Notes under the pieces: model-generated | What the model was told of the DNA's origin: nothing | The model's input: the letters and a program-made list of their open reading frames with translations, nothing else | Databases searched by the model: none | Shown: positions 13,304 to 24,990 of the stretch, piece after piece | Layout of the letters: each line of letters begins with the position of its first letter | How positions within the stretch are numbered: position 1 is the stretch's first letter | NCBI GenBank assembly: GCA_014871385.1 | Contig: CM026426.1 | Span: 53,681,477-53,745,476 of the forward strand | Origin: Ceratodon purpureus | Taxonomy: Eukaryota; Streptophyta; Bryopsida; Pseudoditrichales; Ditrichaceae | Direction of reading: 5' to 3' | Length of the DNA stretch: 64,000 nt | Program-made: the position numbers and the translations under genes

Positions 13304-15230
13304 ATGAGCCATGGCCCATTTTCATTGAGCTAGTTGAAGGATAGCATATAGAGACTTACAAGACTTGGTGCACCTACAATATCCATCATTAGTAGACTCG
13401 TTGGCTACTTAGCATACTTTGTGTGCACATCATGTATTGAGTTTAGTGCAATGGAAGTTGAAAAGCACCTTTACTTCCACATTCACGTACACCATGTATG
13501 ATAATGTCTTTATGAATGTAAGTATGAAGATTTACCTAGCAAAATAAAGATGGTGGATGTGCCGCTACAGAATTGGTCTTTGTCAGTGGTGTGCACTACA
13601 TGGCTCCGCAACAATTACTTGTTTTATGATGTTTTGATTGAAGTCACCTATGCACTGTAATAAGAATCTGAAGCATTTCAGTTACTCAGAGTGAATTATC
13701 CATTAAAATTGAACAGATAGTTGATAAGTCTTCTATGTTAGTTTGAGAGTCACTACAGACCGCTTTGGTGCCATTAATATGCTCACATATATCTCATGCC
13801 TTAGAGGACATATGTCTGCTGCCTACGCGGGCATGACCCTCACGCCAAGCTTTACAAGCTGGCCTTGCCTTAGACGTATGCCATTAATCACGCCTTAAGC
13901 CACACGTTCAACTATTGTCCGATTGAGTAATGTCCGCTCAAATTTTAAAGACCTCTTTTGCAACTTTGCAGCATATTTGTGTTATCTATATCTGAACCTA
14001 AACTCATACAAGTGCACAATAACACTTGTCCTAGCTATTTTCTCTCCATGTTGTCTGTAGTATTGGCTAGATGCTTGAGTAGTGTGGTGCAATTTCTCCA
14101 TCCCTTGGCAGTTACATATAAACAAACTTCCATATTTTCTTTCAAACCAAGGTCTATACGATACCAATACATGTTGCAACCATGGAGAGCACAAACAAAG
14201 GTTCAATCAAAACTTCAATATACTATACGCAATGGACATGCGTCTTGCAGCAACGATCATATAGAAGCCATGTTTAGAACTTTCAAATTTGCATTAATAT
14301 ATATCTATGGTTGTTTAAAATTTGAATTTAGCATTTGAAAAGTCCAGATATAAAATGTTTTCTCATTCTATACTAGATTTCAAAGCATATCTGTAATCAA
14401 TTTTGCTAAAATCACATTAATAACATTTTAAAAATTAAACAATATGTACACGATTATGATTGTAAAAGAAACAATTTGATCAATCAAATTTCATAAATAT
14501 GAATTCTTAAAAAAGCTAGATCATTCCAAATAAAATAGAATGAAATATAAATGATACAATGAAAAATTATCAAATCATAAAACTTTTATCATAGACACTT
14601 GCTATTGTAAATCCCCATACTGATATCATCTCCTTAGATCTATAATTTCCATGTAGTGCCATTCCATTAATAACATCTAAATGATGGGGTAGGCATGTGG
14701 CTACCTTTTAAATAAATATTTAAATACTAAAAACACATATGGAGTGGGAATAGACTTGTGTTTGTCTTAAATGAAGAATCCAAAAATAAAAAGATTGTGC
14801 AAACAATAGGTAGGCATGTGTCCACCACCTAACTCTCCAATAAAGAAATACAAATAAATAATTACAACTCATGGAACAGGCATCAACTTATTGCGGGCAA
14901 ATTCTATGGGCCCTGCTACAATGACAATGCCCATGCTATTGAAAATTATTGTTCACTAGACATGAAAAATATACAAAGCAACCAACCAACCGCTTTAAAC
15001 ATTATATCTACAAAACAAGCCTACCATCACCAAGCTTTACAAAGTTAAACTTGCATGATTGTCACCAATCTAATGATGCCTCCACATTGATGCACTCTTG
15101 AGGTTGGAGAGGGCCACAATGGGCCAGCCTTTGCACATGATTTTATTTTCCTAATCATTTAAGTTGAAGTTTTTGCTAATATTTCATTTTCCATAACCTT
15201 TGGTGCTCACTAGATCTCTGAGAACCACCC
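13304..15230. other. AT-rich stretch without a supported gene
   Basis: No coding signal. The motif 'gtaggcatgtg' occurs twice (14,689-14,699 and 14,810-14,820) and again as a pair at 21.1 kb. The open frame at 13,958-14,338 has no recognisable domain. Confidence 0.45.
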
Positions 15231-15239
15231 ACCAACGCC

Positions 15240-16790
15240 GCATGTGCATGACTATTCGGTAATTTCATCTTGTTCAATTGCAGAAAAGTTTTCATCTTGT
15301 TCAATTGCCAAAGATTTTGAACTCACGTTCAACAATGATAGGGCTTGGCTTCTGCTTAGGCAATCAAAGTGCACGTTGTTGTCACCCTCTCCATGCTTTG
15401 TAAGCCTACAAACCACCTGCTTGCGCCTCTTTCTTTTCTAGGTGAGTAGCTCTGTTGAGGTGCCCTGCTTCTCAATGATGGAACTCCAAGGCGCCACCAA
15501 ACTCTCCACACCACGTGCTGCACTTCTGCCTTCATAAGACACCAAACCTCTCAACGAATCCACAAACTCTTTATAAGGAAGGCGTCTGCACCCTCTTCAA
15601 CACAAAGGCCTTCTCATCCAAAAATGTGTAGATCTTCCTCTCAATCACTTCTTCCTCTTCTTCCTATAGTATTGACCAACCTTGTGTGCTCGCGCTCTTT
15701 CTCAAGGCACCAGGATTGCTCACCAAGTCCACCCTCGCTAAATCCAACTTTATGGAATTCTTTATTGATCCATCTCTTACGATAGTTTAGATCCTTGTTG
15801 TACACATTCTCGCCTCTACTCATGCAAAGATACCTCGTGGACAATGCCAGCGGATCCTTAGACTAAAACAACATGCTATCCGGCCTCAACAAACCCCTCA
15901 ACGAGTTCCACACAAACATCAACGTCTCAGTGTTGTATCCTTGTTTTTTGGTTGAATATGCTCCTCTAACATCGACCGCCATTCTGCGCTTTCCTACCCA
16001 TTATACGTCTCATAGCTCTGCAAGCTGGATGGTTCAGCATTTCTAACAAGCTCGGTAAAAGCCAAGGATTCCTTTGCAATTACAGCTTCAGAATGAAGTC
16101 CTTGTCTGCCGATAGGTGCTCGGGAGTGAAAGGGTGCAATTTGTTGTCTTGATGTGGATCAACCCCGCCACCTCTTGGAACTGCTAAATCCACGGCGACT
16201 TCTCTATTGCCATCTCTATACGGTGCACTCCACGCTCCACATATCTACTACCAACTGTGCCTTGTTTGCCATATCACCTCTAGCGCCATCTGATACGACG
16301 TCCCCTTCATCCATTTCTCCAAGATTGTTGCTAGCACCACCTTCTTTTATGCGTCAAAATCCGCGAGCTTTATGCACCCTTTGTCATCCACCATAATGTT
16401 TGAACCCTGAATGTCTTGGTGCATGATGTTGTTGCGTGGAGGTATTGCAGCCCCGGTAGCAGCAGCGGGGTGTACATCCAAACCACCACTCCATGAACGA
16501 TCGAAACTTGCCCTCTAGGGAAAAAATTAACCCTCCCGGCACGAACTCAAAAATGTTGTTCATGGCATGTGCCTGTGCCTTGTCCTTTGTCACGTTGTTC
16601 TATGCAATGCATACCTGCTTCACTGCAATCAACTCTCTAAAGTCCAAATTCAGTGCAAATTGAACTCCTCGCCCATATGCACTTGCACACACCACAACGC
16701 TATTCAGTCATGTTAGTACATCATGGGGAGCCAGGTCACCGCTTCTCCATTCATGTGTGAATGGCACCCAAGTATCTTCCAAAACTCAAA
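15240..16790 (-). pseudogene. Processed pseudogene of an ANP/NPK1-type MAPKKK
   Basis: Broken, intronless copy of a plant MAP kinase kinase kinase of the ANP/NPK1 group, which drives cytokinesis and stress MAPK signalling when intact. On the - strand, in order: a degenerate Gly loop (ASAYGRGVQFALNLD) and the kinase Lys block ELIAVKQV (about 16,630-16,710), NNVTKDKAQAH, then FEFVPGG and SLEGKFRSF (about 16,500-16,570), [18 protein letters not shown] and IKLADFDA (about 16,350-16,430; Arg-to-Gln in the HRD motif and Gly-to-Asp in DFG), MWSVECTV, then TPEHLSADKDFILK (about 16,080-16,140). The family's C-terminal block appears at about 15,560-15,620 as KIYTFLDEKAFVLKRVQTPS. A segment between KAQAH and the FEFVPGG region is deleted, and there are many stops and frameshifts. 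Plant ANP genes normally have many introns and none interrupts this copy, so retrocopying is inferred. No clear poly-A tract was found. Confidence 0.85.
15264..15317. repeat. 27 bp direct duplication in the MAPKKK pseudogene
   Basis: Two copies of a unit containing catcttgttcaattgc, 27 bp apart. On the - strand this is a nine-residue repeat, (A)IEQDEN-like. Confidence 0.7.
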
Positions 16791-17336
16791 TTGCATTAAC
16801 TGTATCAAAATCTGTATGCTAATAGTGTTGTACTAATAATCACTAAAATTGCTAACATGGCTGATCTAATGGTTGTTCCCTCCTTTTTAGTTATGTTGGT
16901 TAGTCTATTGTGTACTAGCACTTGTGTTGAAGCTGGAATGGGTACTATAAGTAATTGTATTGTTGATTCTGTGGGATCCGAGAAACTCAGAATAAACCGG
17001 AAGAGCCTCATCCGGAGTTAGTATTCCATTAATTTTTCATTTTTTTTGGTTAATTAGGTAAAAACTAGCCAGACACTAGCTGTATTAGGAGTTAACACAA
17101 ACCGGATACTCCAGAAACCTTAAAACAGTTAACGCAGGAAGTATTCTCGGAACCTTGATTCCGGAAACTCGGAAGGGAAAACACGGAACGGGTTGACGAT
17201 CCGAGAACTGACCGTTACTGTAAACCACGTCTAGGATCCGAAACGACGCGGAAGTCATCATGACTCGGATAGGCGTCTAGCTCGGTACGGTGGCGGCTGC
17301 AATTACGGGCCGCCGCAACGTTTATGATGCCCGGGG

Positions 17337-17344
17337 TATATAAG
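17337..17344 (+). promoter_or_regulatory. TATA box of the LTR-like element
   Basis: TATATAAG set in GC-rich DNA about 150 bp upstream of the element's first coding ATG (17,495). Confidence 0.6.
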
Positions 17345-17494
17345 CGAGGGTGTTAGGGTTTGGAGTTCCTTATTGCGGACAAGGAGTAGGGAGTGAAAGA
17401 GCGGTGAGGTGTTTTGTCTTTTCCGATTCACTGGCAGTTGGATTGCCGGGTTTCTTGCTGTCGGATCGCGAAGGGAGAGAAGTGAGACGTAGAA

Positions 17495-19717
17495 ATGGCG
17501 CACGTCCAGTGTAGAGTTCTTAGTCCCGACACTCCGGTGAAAGAGTCGGAGATGGAAGAGTTGATTGCCGATCTCACCCGGATGAGGTGCCAGGGTTTGC
17601 TGTCACGGCCGTGATTGCTGAAGAATGAGGCGATGGTGAGGGAGGTCCTGGACGGACCGGACAATAGGTGGGACAACACGATCCGGGGCAAGCCCACGCT
17701 GTGGAATGCGGAACAGTGGGCGGAAACTTACGACTTCGAGTAGAACGGGCTCCTTTGGGCAACCCGGACGGATAGGTACGTGCAGGATAGGTTTCACGGG
17801 AAGATCCATAAGAATAATGGATACGAGATAGACGCCTGCAAGGATAGGAGGCAGAGACAGGTCTTAGCCTTCCTCGTTCCGATCCTGTATCCACTGAAAC
17901 CGGAACAGGTCACCAAATCGGTCGGGAACACCATCTTCGGAGCGTACACGAGGGAACGTGCGGTGAATTGGGCCGCGCTCATGGCGAAAGTCGTGCAGAA
18001 GATGGTGCCGTCGATCGGAAAGAAGCCGACCCCGATCGCCCCTTTCCTCTACCACGTTTACCACGCGTATAGTTTGCTGAGGGAGAATGAGGAGGAGGAT
18101 TATACGACGGCCAAGAACTTCCTCAGCTTTTCGGAGATTCCGCCAGGGATGGATGTCGATCCGCATGGCGAAACCTCGGATACAGCGTCCACGGATCATG
18201 ATGACGATACGGCGATCATTCCGAACCTCGGCGCTACGAAGGCTCAGTCCAAGTCACGATCGGAACGCGCTGCGTCGCAGCACGCGGAGCCCTCTACGGC
18301 CCGGGGAGATACGGAACAGAAGGAGGTTAGTTCCGAGCAAGGATTTCCGGTGGAACTATTCCGGGGAATTCGGGAGGAGACTCATCGTGCGCAAGCCTCT
18401 TACGATCGGATCGAGACACTGTTCCGGAGGGTCTGTACGTCTCTCGAGGGCTGCTTACCGGAGGAGGTGATCCGAGAGGTGGAGCTGTTGAAGGATGCCC
18501 CGAAACTTCAGAGTGAGAAGAAACAGTTGGAGCTTCAGTTGCAGGAACTTACGAGGGAACTGGCAACGAAGAGCGAGGAGATCCGGAAGTTCCATGCCGG
18601 GCAGGAGGAGACCTTGGGGGAACTTTGGAAGTTGGTAGGGAATTTGGGTGCGGTAGTCAACAAGGCCCGGTTGTTCGACGAGAACGTACTGCAGCCTGTA
18701 GATTTGGAGAACAAGTAGAAGATCATCACGATTCTCTCCAAATGCGAGCACTCGATGAACCAGATTCTGAAGAAGGTTCGGCAGCTGCTCAATCTAGGAG
18801 TCGGAAGTCCCAGCGTCGGAACCGCTTGTCGGAACCATCCGTTTCATGGATCTCCCTCTCGGACCGTTGTAGGGGAATCTCGAGGGGTAGGGTTCCGGAC
18901 CCCAATAGAGCGCAACCTCCAGCTGGAGGAGCAGATGGCGGTCGACGCGGACATCTTCAAGCCGACTCAGACAATTGCAGATATGATCCGGGAACACCAA
19001 GGACACGTGGCGTCACCCGGAGCTAGCACGGTTCAGCAAGGCTGCGCGATCCCCACCGGTCCGGCGGAGGTGACAGGGACTACAGTCACCGTTAGGCGAT
19101 CCGAAGAGCGGACGTTTATGGAAGAGGTGACCCGGCCCGTGCAGCCGGCTGCTCTTCCAAGACTCGGATCGGAGGTGATCATTGCGAATTACCAAGGATA
19201 GATAGTGGGAGCGGAATGGGGACGAGCCATTTCACCAACCGGACGGACCCGAGTGACACAGGAGGGGGCACTTACCCCTTCACCCACAGCCAAGACGGGA
19301 ACGGTGACTCCTACCCCCACCGGAACGCCAGTGGTGGATTCCCGTGCTGATAGTGCCGGTGCTCAGAGAGTTTTGAGGAAGAGGAAGGATCCGTCAGGGA
19401 AGGGCCCCATTACGATTTCCGGGTCCGACTCGGAAACCTATGCGAGCTCTCCGGTTGGGACAGCCGGAACTGGGACTCGGACCCCTACGACCGGAACCCC
19501 TCCTGCGCATATGTTGCTAAAGTCCCCCAATTCTCCCAAGAACCGAATCGTTACCCGGCTATCCTTGGAGGCCCAGGCGAAGGAGTTAAAGGCGGAACAG
19601 AGTGCGAGGCGTCAGGCGGAGCGGGCAGCAAGGGCAGGAGGATCCGAGCCACGGATGACCAGGTCGAAGGAGAAAGACCGCGAGCCGGAGAGCCACAAGA
19701 AGACAAAGATGGGGTAG
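17495..19717 (+). pseudogene. Coding region of the LTR-like element (gag-like/unknown)
   Basis: Spans about 740 codons in total and is broken in about three places. The first part carries a conserved-looking block (VLAFLVPILYPLKPEQVTKS, then VVQKMVPSIGKKPTPIAPFL, then YHVYHAYSLL) resembling repeated hypothetical proteins of early land plants. The middle is a Glu/Lys/Leu-rich coiled coil, and the end is Thr/Pro/Ser-rich then basic, with KKTKMG at the C-terminus. No protease, reverse transcriptase or integrase motif is present in the element, so it could not move on its own. The function is not recognised. Confidence 0.5.
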
Positions 19718-20437
19718 ATTCCTCTCGCTGCAACTGGCCGTCACTTTCCGGATTTATAGGAGTAGATTTCGGATCGGGAGATCCGATTTAGTCGTAAAGT
19801 AGGATTCTAGGTAGATAACTAGGGATTAGGGTTTTTTGAACTGCCGGCGCCGCCGCTTTTGTGAAAGCTCCTGCGTACTTAAACGGGGAAGGCGATGCAG
19901 TCCGGGTCTTCGTTTTGCATGTTTTCTTCCTATATTCCTTATCAGTAAAGTATTTGTATTTTGCAAGTACTGTGCGTGGTTTCCAGCTAAGTGTGAATGA
20001 TCCGGGAAGGATATGAGAGTTCCGCTGTAGCTCGGATAGGAAGGTGATGGGAGTTGTGATGAGACCCGAACCGGAAGGGTAATGGGATTGAGCGGAAAGA
20101 TTTAGTGGATTGTCGTAGGAGTGAAGCCTCACTGTTCCGTCCCCAACCCAACCTTACGCGGAATAGCCGTCGCTAGGGTCGAAGCGGATCAAGGAAGTAC
20201 TTGATCGGGCTCCCTGAACTTCTGAAGAGGTTCCGTACACTGTGAGAGAGGGATTCGGAACGTGGTAGGGGTCGCCTAGGGATAATCGGATCCTGGTTCT
20301 CCCAGATCCGGATTGGTTTGTCGTTGTAGTCTCACGGATCGGAAGGGATCGTCTGTGTGACCTGCTGGCCAGAGTACTCTAGTACAGTTGTGAGACGGTA
20401 ACTGTTCCGAGACGTTGGGGTTTGTGGACGAAACACC

Positions 20438-20570
<133 letters not shown>

Positions 20571-20756
20571 TTAAGGAGTTACGTTTCGAAGACACTATCC
20601 GAGCCGCGGCAAGGCTCTAAACAATTAGAAGTAACTACTTGGTGAAACACTATTGAATCCCTGGATGATACTCGGAACCTAGTGACAATACGGAAGTTTA
20701 CGCTCAATTAGGGTAATATCCGGATGTTAGTTGTGTTTCCGTGTTCCGACAGATTC

Positions 20757-21180
20757 ACAGACATTGAGTATTGTAAGTTGTCTGTGCAAATTGGTGTGTG
20801 AATTGATATAATCGCTTTGAAGAAGACAATTCAGGTGTACATCCACAAGGTGAAGGAGATCCAAATGGCCAACATTTCAAATGCCATGTCAATTGGCACA
20901 GTTTGAGATGCACTATACCAAAGGCAACAAAGTCTACGTGCTCCAAGTAGCTCTCCCTTCCGCCATCGAATTGCTTGTGGGTTATCAAGGGAGCGGCCCG
21001 TGTACATCTTGCTTCCTCTAAGGTGGTCTGTTCTAGTTCTCTATGGTTGTGCCGTCCTTAGAGTTTTTAGTGGATAAGAGGTTTTCAATAGAAGATGGGG
21101 TAGGCATGTGCCTAGTTCTTCATTTCATTGGCAGATTCATATTTGATGCAAGATGAGATGGGCGTGGCGTAGGCATGTGC
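20757..21180. other. Intergenic, no gene seen
   Basis: Mixed-composition sequence with short frames only. It holds two 'gtaggcatgtg' motifs (21,100-21,110 and 21,169-21,179) just before the first SINE-like repeat. Confidence 0.5.
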
Positions 21181-21182
21181 CC

Positions 21183-21622
21183 AGAGAGAGAATAACTATG
21201 GTCTCCAAAGGAGACCAAAGTGAATTAAGTGTCTGTTCGATCGACCCCCAATCCAATGCCCACAGGACAAAGGTATGGAAGTAAAAATCTACTCCCCCCT
21301 TTTGAGAGTAGACACCTTAGTCACAAAGTAACAAGTAACAATTAACAATGTCAAAAAACAGAAGTGATTATCTTCTCAAGATTCATTTAAATGTGACTTT
21401 GGACACCAAGCCACGAGCTCATTGTTGGTTGGAGGTGAGCGTTTGTCTCATTTATCTAGTCTGGGTTCGAACCCTGATGGACTCGTTTGAGTGGATGTGG
21501 GGAATGAAGTGGCTTGGTACTGCTAAGTGAGCGATCGCAAGCAAGAAATGAGTTGTGCCACCCAACAGCACCCTTTGCAAGAAAAGTGACAAGAGACTTG
21601 ACACCCGTATGCTTACAATTTT
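21183..21622 (+). repeat. SINE-like repeat, copy 1
   Basis: About 440 bp closely matching 22,459-22,902 with small indels. It begins with a short GA run and the near-palindrome tggtctccaaaggagacc. It contains gggttcgaaccc (about 21,466-21,477), which matches the tRNA T-arm/pol III B box, about 35 bp after a weak A-box-like tggttggaggtg. It ends near cgtatgcttacaatttta. The orientation follows the tRNA-like part. It could be a tRNA-derived SINE, or non-coding sequence carried with the neighbouring LINE. Confidence 0.6.
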
Positions 21623-21632
21623 ATGTCTAGTC

Positions 21633-21750
21633 TGAATCTAGAGTTACAATGACATCTTTGTGTGCCACATATGCAAGGAAGTAGCCAATTAGGAACGGTA
21701 TTTCCTGAGGCTTTATTATTGAAGATACTGTGCATGTTACCTGTGGAGCT
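21633..21750 (-). mobile_element. LINE fragment (3' part of coding region)
   Basis: About 120 bp matching 23,367-23,475 of the large LINE at roughly 85-90% by eye, in the same orientation. It covers the part encoding CTCGTQRCHCNSR. It directly follows SINE-like copy 1, and similarity stops abruptly at both ends. Confidence 0.75.
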
Positions 21751-21759
21751 GACTTACTT

Positions 21760-22458
21760 TTGGGGGAGGTCTCAAGAGAGCACATATTTTGTTGCAGATG
21801 ATAAATTTGGGTAGAAATTAATCAGAGGAGGACTCGGCTTTTGAAGGTTAAGGTAGAGATGGGTATTCCCGTGAGGGTTCTAATTTCGTGGTCTATCAGT
21901 GCACCAATATCTGAGCAGACAGCACCTGACTACCACACTCAACAGATTGTATAACAACCTATCATGTTCTCCATGCAAGAATCTTTGTATTGCATATACC
22001 TACTCACGGAAATAGTCGTCTACAATGTTGCACTTCAAATATTCGTGAAAATTTGATAAATTTAGAAAAAATATTAAAAAATCAGATTTGTGATTTTCGA
22101 CCTAACTTCTATTTGTATAAATTTTATACCCATAGTTTTCTCAATCCCAAATATGCTGACTGGCTTAAACTGACGGGAATACCTATCTCTACCTTATGAT
22201 TTAAAGCGAGTGCACACAGAGCTTGGTCCACATAAACAGAGACGTTACTGAATCATTGCAATTGGTTCTCTCTCCTGGCGTGGCGCTTGCTAAGAGTGAC
22301 ATTGCTGCTGCTATTCAAGCTGTAAGTATGATCGTTCATATAATAACCTAGCACTTGGAGTATCCATGTTTGCTGGTATGTTTTCATACATGTATATGCA
22401 GAAAACCTTAATTCCATTTTCTCTATGGTAGTTAATATTTTTAAAAATCTCGTGTTAT
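21760..22458. other. Spacer between repeats, no gene seen
   Basis: No coding signal. Short frames at 21,990-22,199 and on the - strand at 22,253-22,537 lack domains. Confidence 0.5.
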
Positions 22459-22902
22459 CAGAGAGAGAGAGAGAAACTATGGTCTCCGGAGGAGACCGAA
22501 GTGAATTAAGTGTCTGTTCGATCCACCCCCAATCCAATGCCCACAGGACAAAGGTATGGAAGTAAAGGTCTACTCCCCCCTTTCGAGAGTAGACACTTTA
22601 GTCACAAAGTAACCAGTAACCAATAACCAGTAACAAGTAACAGTAGTGATTATCTTTTCAAGATTTAAGTGATTGCGATTTTGGACACCAAGCCACGAGC
22701 TCATTGTTGGTTGGAGGTGAGCGTTTGTATCATTTATCTGGTCCGGGTTTGAACCCTGATGGACTCGTTTGAGTGGATGTGGGGGATGAAGTGGCTTGGT
22801 ACTGCTGAGTGAGAGATCGCAGGCAGTAAATGAGTTGTGCCAACCAACAGCCCCCTTTGCGAGAAGTTGACAAGAGACTTGACATCCGTATGCTAACAAT
22901 TT
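22459..22902 (+). repeat. SINE-like repeat, copy 2
   Basis: Direct copy of 21,183-21,622. It starts with a GA run and tggtctccggaggagacc (compensatory changes keep the palindrome) and contains gggtttgaaccc (one change in the B box). It ends at cgtatgctaacaattta, exactly where the 3' end of the large LINE begins. Confidence 0.6.
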
Positions 22903-22965
22903 AAATAAAGTAGCTCTAGCTACTAAAAAATTTATTTGTATTTTTATTATAGTTTTGGGTTTTGA

Positions 22966-24990
22966 CTAAGGGGGATCTAATGTTTCGGGTAATGGTTGGT
23001 GGTTTTCTATTCTTCTTTTGTGGAGAAGAATAGACATGGCATATTGTATGGCAACAGTGTTTATGTTTTTAAAGGTGTTTTTGATGGTAGGCAAAGGTAT
23101 TTTGAAATTGTTTACAAGTAGTTTCATTGATGGAATGTGTGTGGTAGCTCTGGCGCCTGCTGTGATGACAATAAGGGGGTCAACTTTCCATCCTCTAGCG
23201 GTAATACTGGCAATTAATGGATTGTATTCGTTGGTTTTAGCTTCAAATGTTTCTGGTGAGAATCTATCATTGCAGTATGTGAATTCAATGAATTGTATGG
23301 TAAGATTGGGGTTTATTTCTGTAGGGGGATAGCTTTGGTATGGCAAACCTTTAACGCAAAGAATATCTGGTCTAAATCTAGAGTTACAATGACATCTTTG
23401 TGTGCCACATGTGCATAGAAGTAACCAATTGGGAACGGTATTTTCTGAGGGTTTATCATTGAAGGTGCTCGCATTCATTAGAATAAAACAACGAGATTTT
23501 TCGGATGAGACTAGTAGTTTTCTAATTTCCCATACTGCTTTGTTGTGTCTTTTGACTCCGAGGGAGTGTATATGTTGTTGGTGGCATGTGAGTAATACAT
23601 GTAGCCATGTATCCGGTTCACGTGAATTACAAATGGGACATGTGATAGATGGAAATCTTTCTCTTTCAAAAAACATTTGTTTTCTAGCTTGGCCCATGTA
23701 AGTTCCCGTACCGAATTTTATGAGGCATGATTTTTGTTTGTCAGTGATGGCTGGATTTTCCCAGAATTCGTTAGAAAGTTCATTGTCTATGTCTACATTT
23801 CCCGTCCATTTGCAAATGTTGGGGGTTTGTATGGCCATGATTTCTAGATTGTTTTCTCTGTCGTATTTTTTGATTTGTTTTTCTAGAGTTCTAACTGGTC
23901 CTTTGTCTGGAACATCTATTCTCGAAGGCCAGTTATCTTTTTGGAAGTAGAACGGAGTGGCATGGGCATGTTCGTATGAGTGTAGGGCTTTTCTATGTGC
24001 TAGGTATAGCCCTTGTTTTGCTAAGTAATCTACTTCTTCGTTGCCGTCAATGTTGATGTGTGCTCTAACTTTGTATAGTGAAATTGGTTGTGTTCTTTGT
24101 TGGAGTAGTTCTACCATGGAGGCAAGTGTGGTTTGGTTGGGGTGACTATTATGTAGTGTGGGATGTTTTATTTGTGTATTAAGTAAGTATAGTACATTTA
24201 GACAATCTGTAAAGATATATGTTGGTTCGTTGGAGAATTGTGTGTTGATAATTCTTAGTGTTTTGTGTATTGCCATCATTTCTGCCCGTAGTATATTTTG
24301 GTGTCTGTCGAGTCTTTTGGGGATATTGAGGCCTTTGGGGCTGTAAATACCATATCCGGCTCTTTCTCTCAGCCATTTACCGTTGCCAATGTCATTTGGG
24401 GGTTTAAATGATCCATCTGTGTAGTAGGTGAATTGTGGATGGAATTTTAGTGGTAGATTTGTTTGGTAATTTGGTAGTTGTGGGATAGGTGTTGGGTTAT
24501 AAGCGGGGGTGTTTGAATAGTCTAATTTGGACCATTTTTTATTGGGATTAACATGGGTTTTTAAGAGAGTCGGTGATGCAATTTGTGTGTGGATTTGTAA
24601 TATTTGGAGATTGTTAATTGTGTGAACAAAATGATTCATTTGCTCGTAAGTACCTATGTTGTTGTTTTGGTGGTGGATACAGAGTATTTGAAGCGTAGAT
24701 AGTTCTTTTCTTTTGAGTTTAAGTTTGGGGGGAATTGTTGGTTCTTCATATATAATCATGTCTGCTGCAAAATGGGCAATAATGTGTGTGTCCAGGAATG
24801 GGCCGATGTATGGGTTAAAGTCTTGGTACAAGTAAGTATCGGGAGATGTGAGTATAGTGATAGTATTTGGGTCATTTTTTGCCGCAAGGCGGGCCCAATG
24901 AATGGCTTGTTGTAAGTCGGTTTCATTATGAGGGTGAGCGTAGCCAATTCCTTTCCATTTATGATCAAATGCTTTTCCATAGAGAGCCAA
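22966..24990 (-). CDS. LINE ORF2 C-terminal part: RNase H, CCHC finger, restriction-like endonuclease candidate
   Basis: Open frame of 674 codons; its first Met is internal to the longer LINE protein. RNase H1-type domain at about residues 187-330 with all four acidic residues visible: D192 in YYTDGSF, E237 in RAEMMAIH, D262 in FTDCLNVLYLL, D321 in EVDYLAKQG. Next comes a CCHC motif at 451-469 (CPIC-x9-H-x4-C). The C-terminal part has RPDILC (540-545), IEFTYC (568-573) and K585-x3-Y589, followed by GW-V. This spacing resembles the PD-(D/E)XK restriction-like endonuclease of R2/R4 elements. RNase H would remove template RNA; the nuclease role is inference. An intact 674-codon tail is notable next to the broken reverse transcriptase. 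Confidence 0.85.
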   Translation of the reverse strand: MALYGKAFDHKWKGIGYAHPHNETDLQQAIHWARLAAKNDPNTITILTSPDTYLYQDFNPYIGPFLDTHIIAHFAADMIIYEEPTIPPKLKLKRKELSTLQILCIHHQNNNIGTYEQMNHFVHTINNLQILQIHTQIASPTLLKTHVNPNKKWSKLDYSNTPAYNPTPIPQLPNYQTNLPLKFHPQFTYYTDGSFKPPNDIGNGKWLRERAGYGIYSPKGLNIPKRLDRHQNILRAEMMAIHKTLRIINTQFSNEPTYIFTDCLNVLYLLNTQIKHPTLHNSHPNQTTLASMVELLQQRTQPISLYKVRAHINIDGNEEVDYLAKQGLYLAHRKALHSYEHAHATPFYFQKDNWPSRIDVPDKGPVRTLEKQIKKYDRENNLEIMAIQTPNICKWTGNVDIDNELSNEFWENPAITDKQKSCLIKFGTGTYMGQARKQMFFERERFPSITCPICNSREPDTWLHVLLTCHQQHIHSLGVKRHNKAVWEIRKLLVSSEKSRCFILMNASTFNDKPSENTVPNWLLLCTCGTQRCHCNSRFRPDILCVKGLPYQSYPPTEINPNLTIQFIEFTYCNDRFSPETFEAKTNEYNPLIASITARGWKVDPLIVITAGARATTHIPSMKLLVNNFKIPLPTIKNTFKNINTVAIQYAMSILLHKRRIENHQPLPETLDPP

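Noticed and set aside
21466-21477. Possible tRNA gene (GGGTTCGAACCC)
   Set aside because: Only the T-arm is convincing. No full cloverleaf could be drawn, and the motif lies inside a repeated ~440 bp unit.
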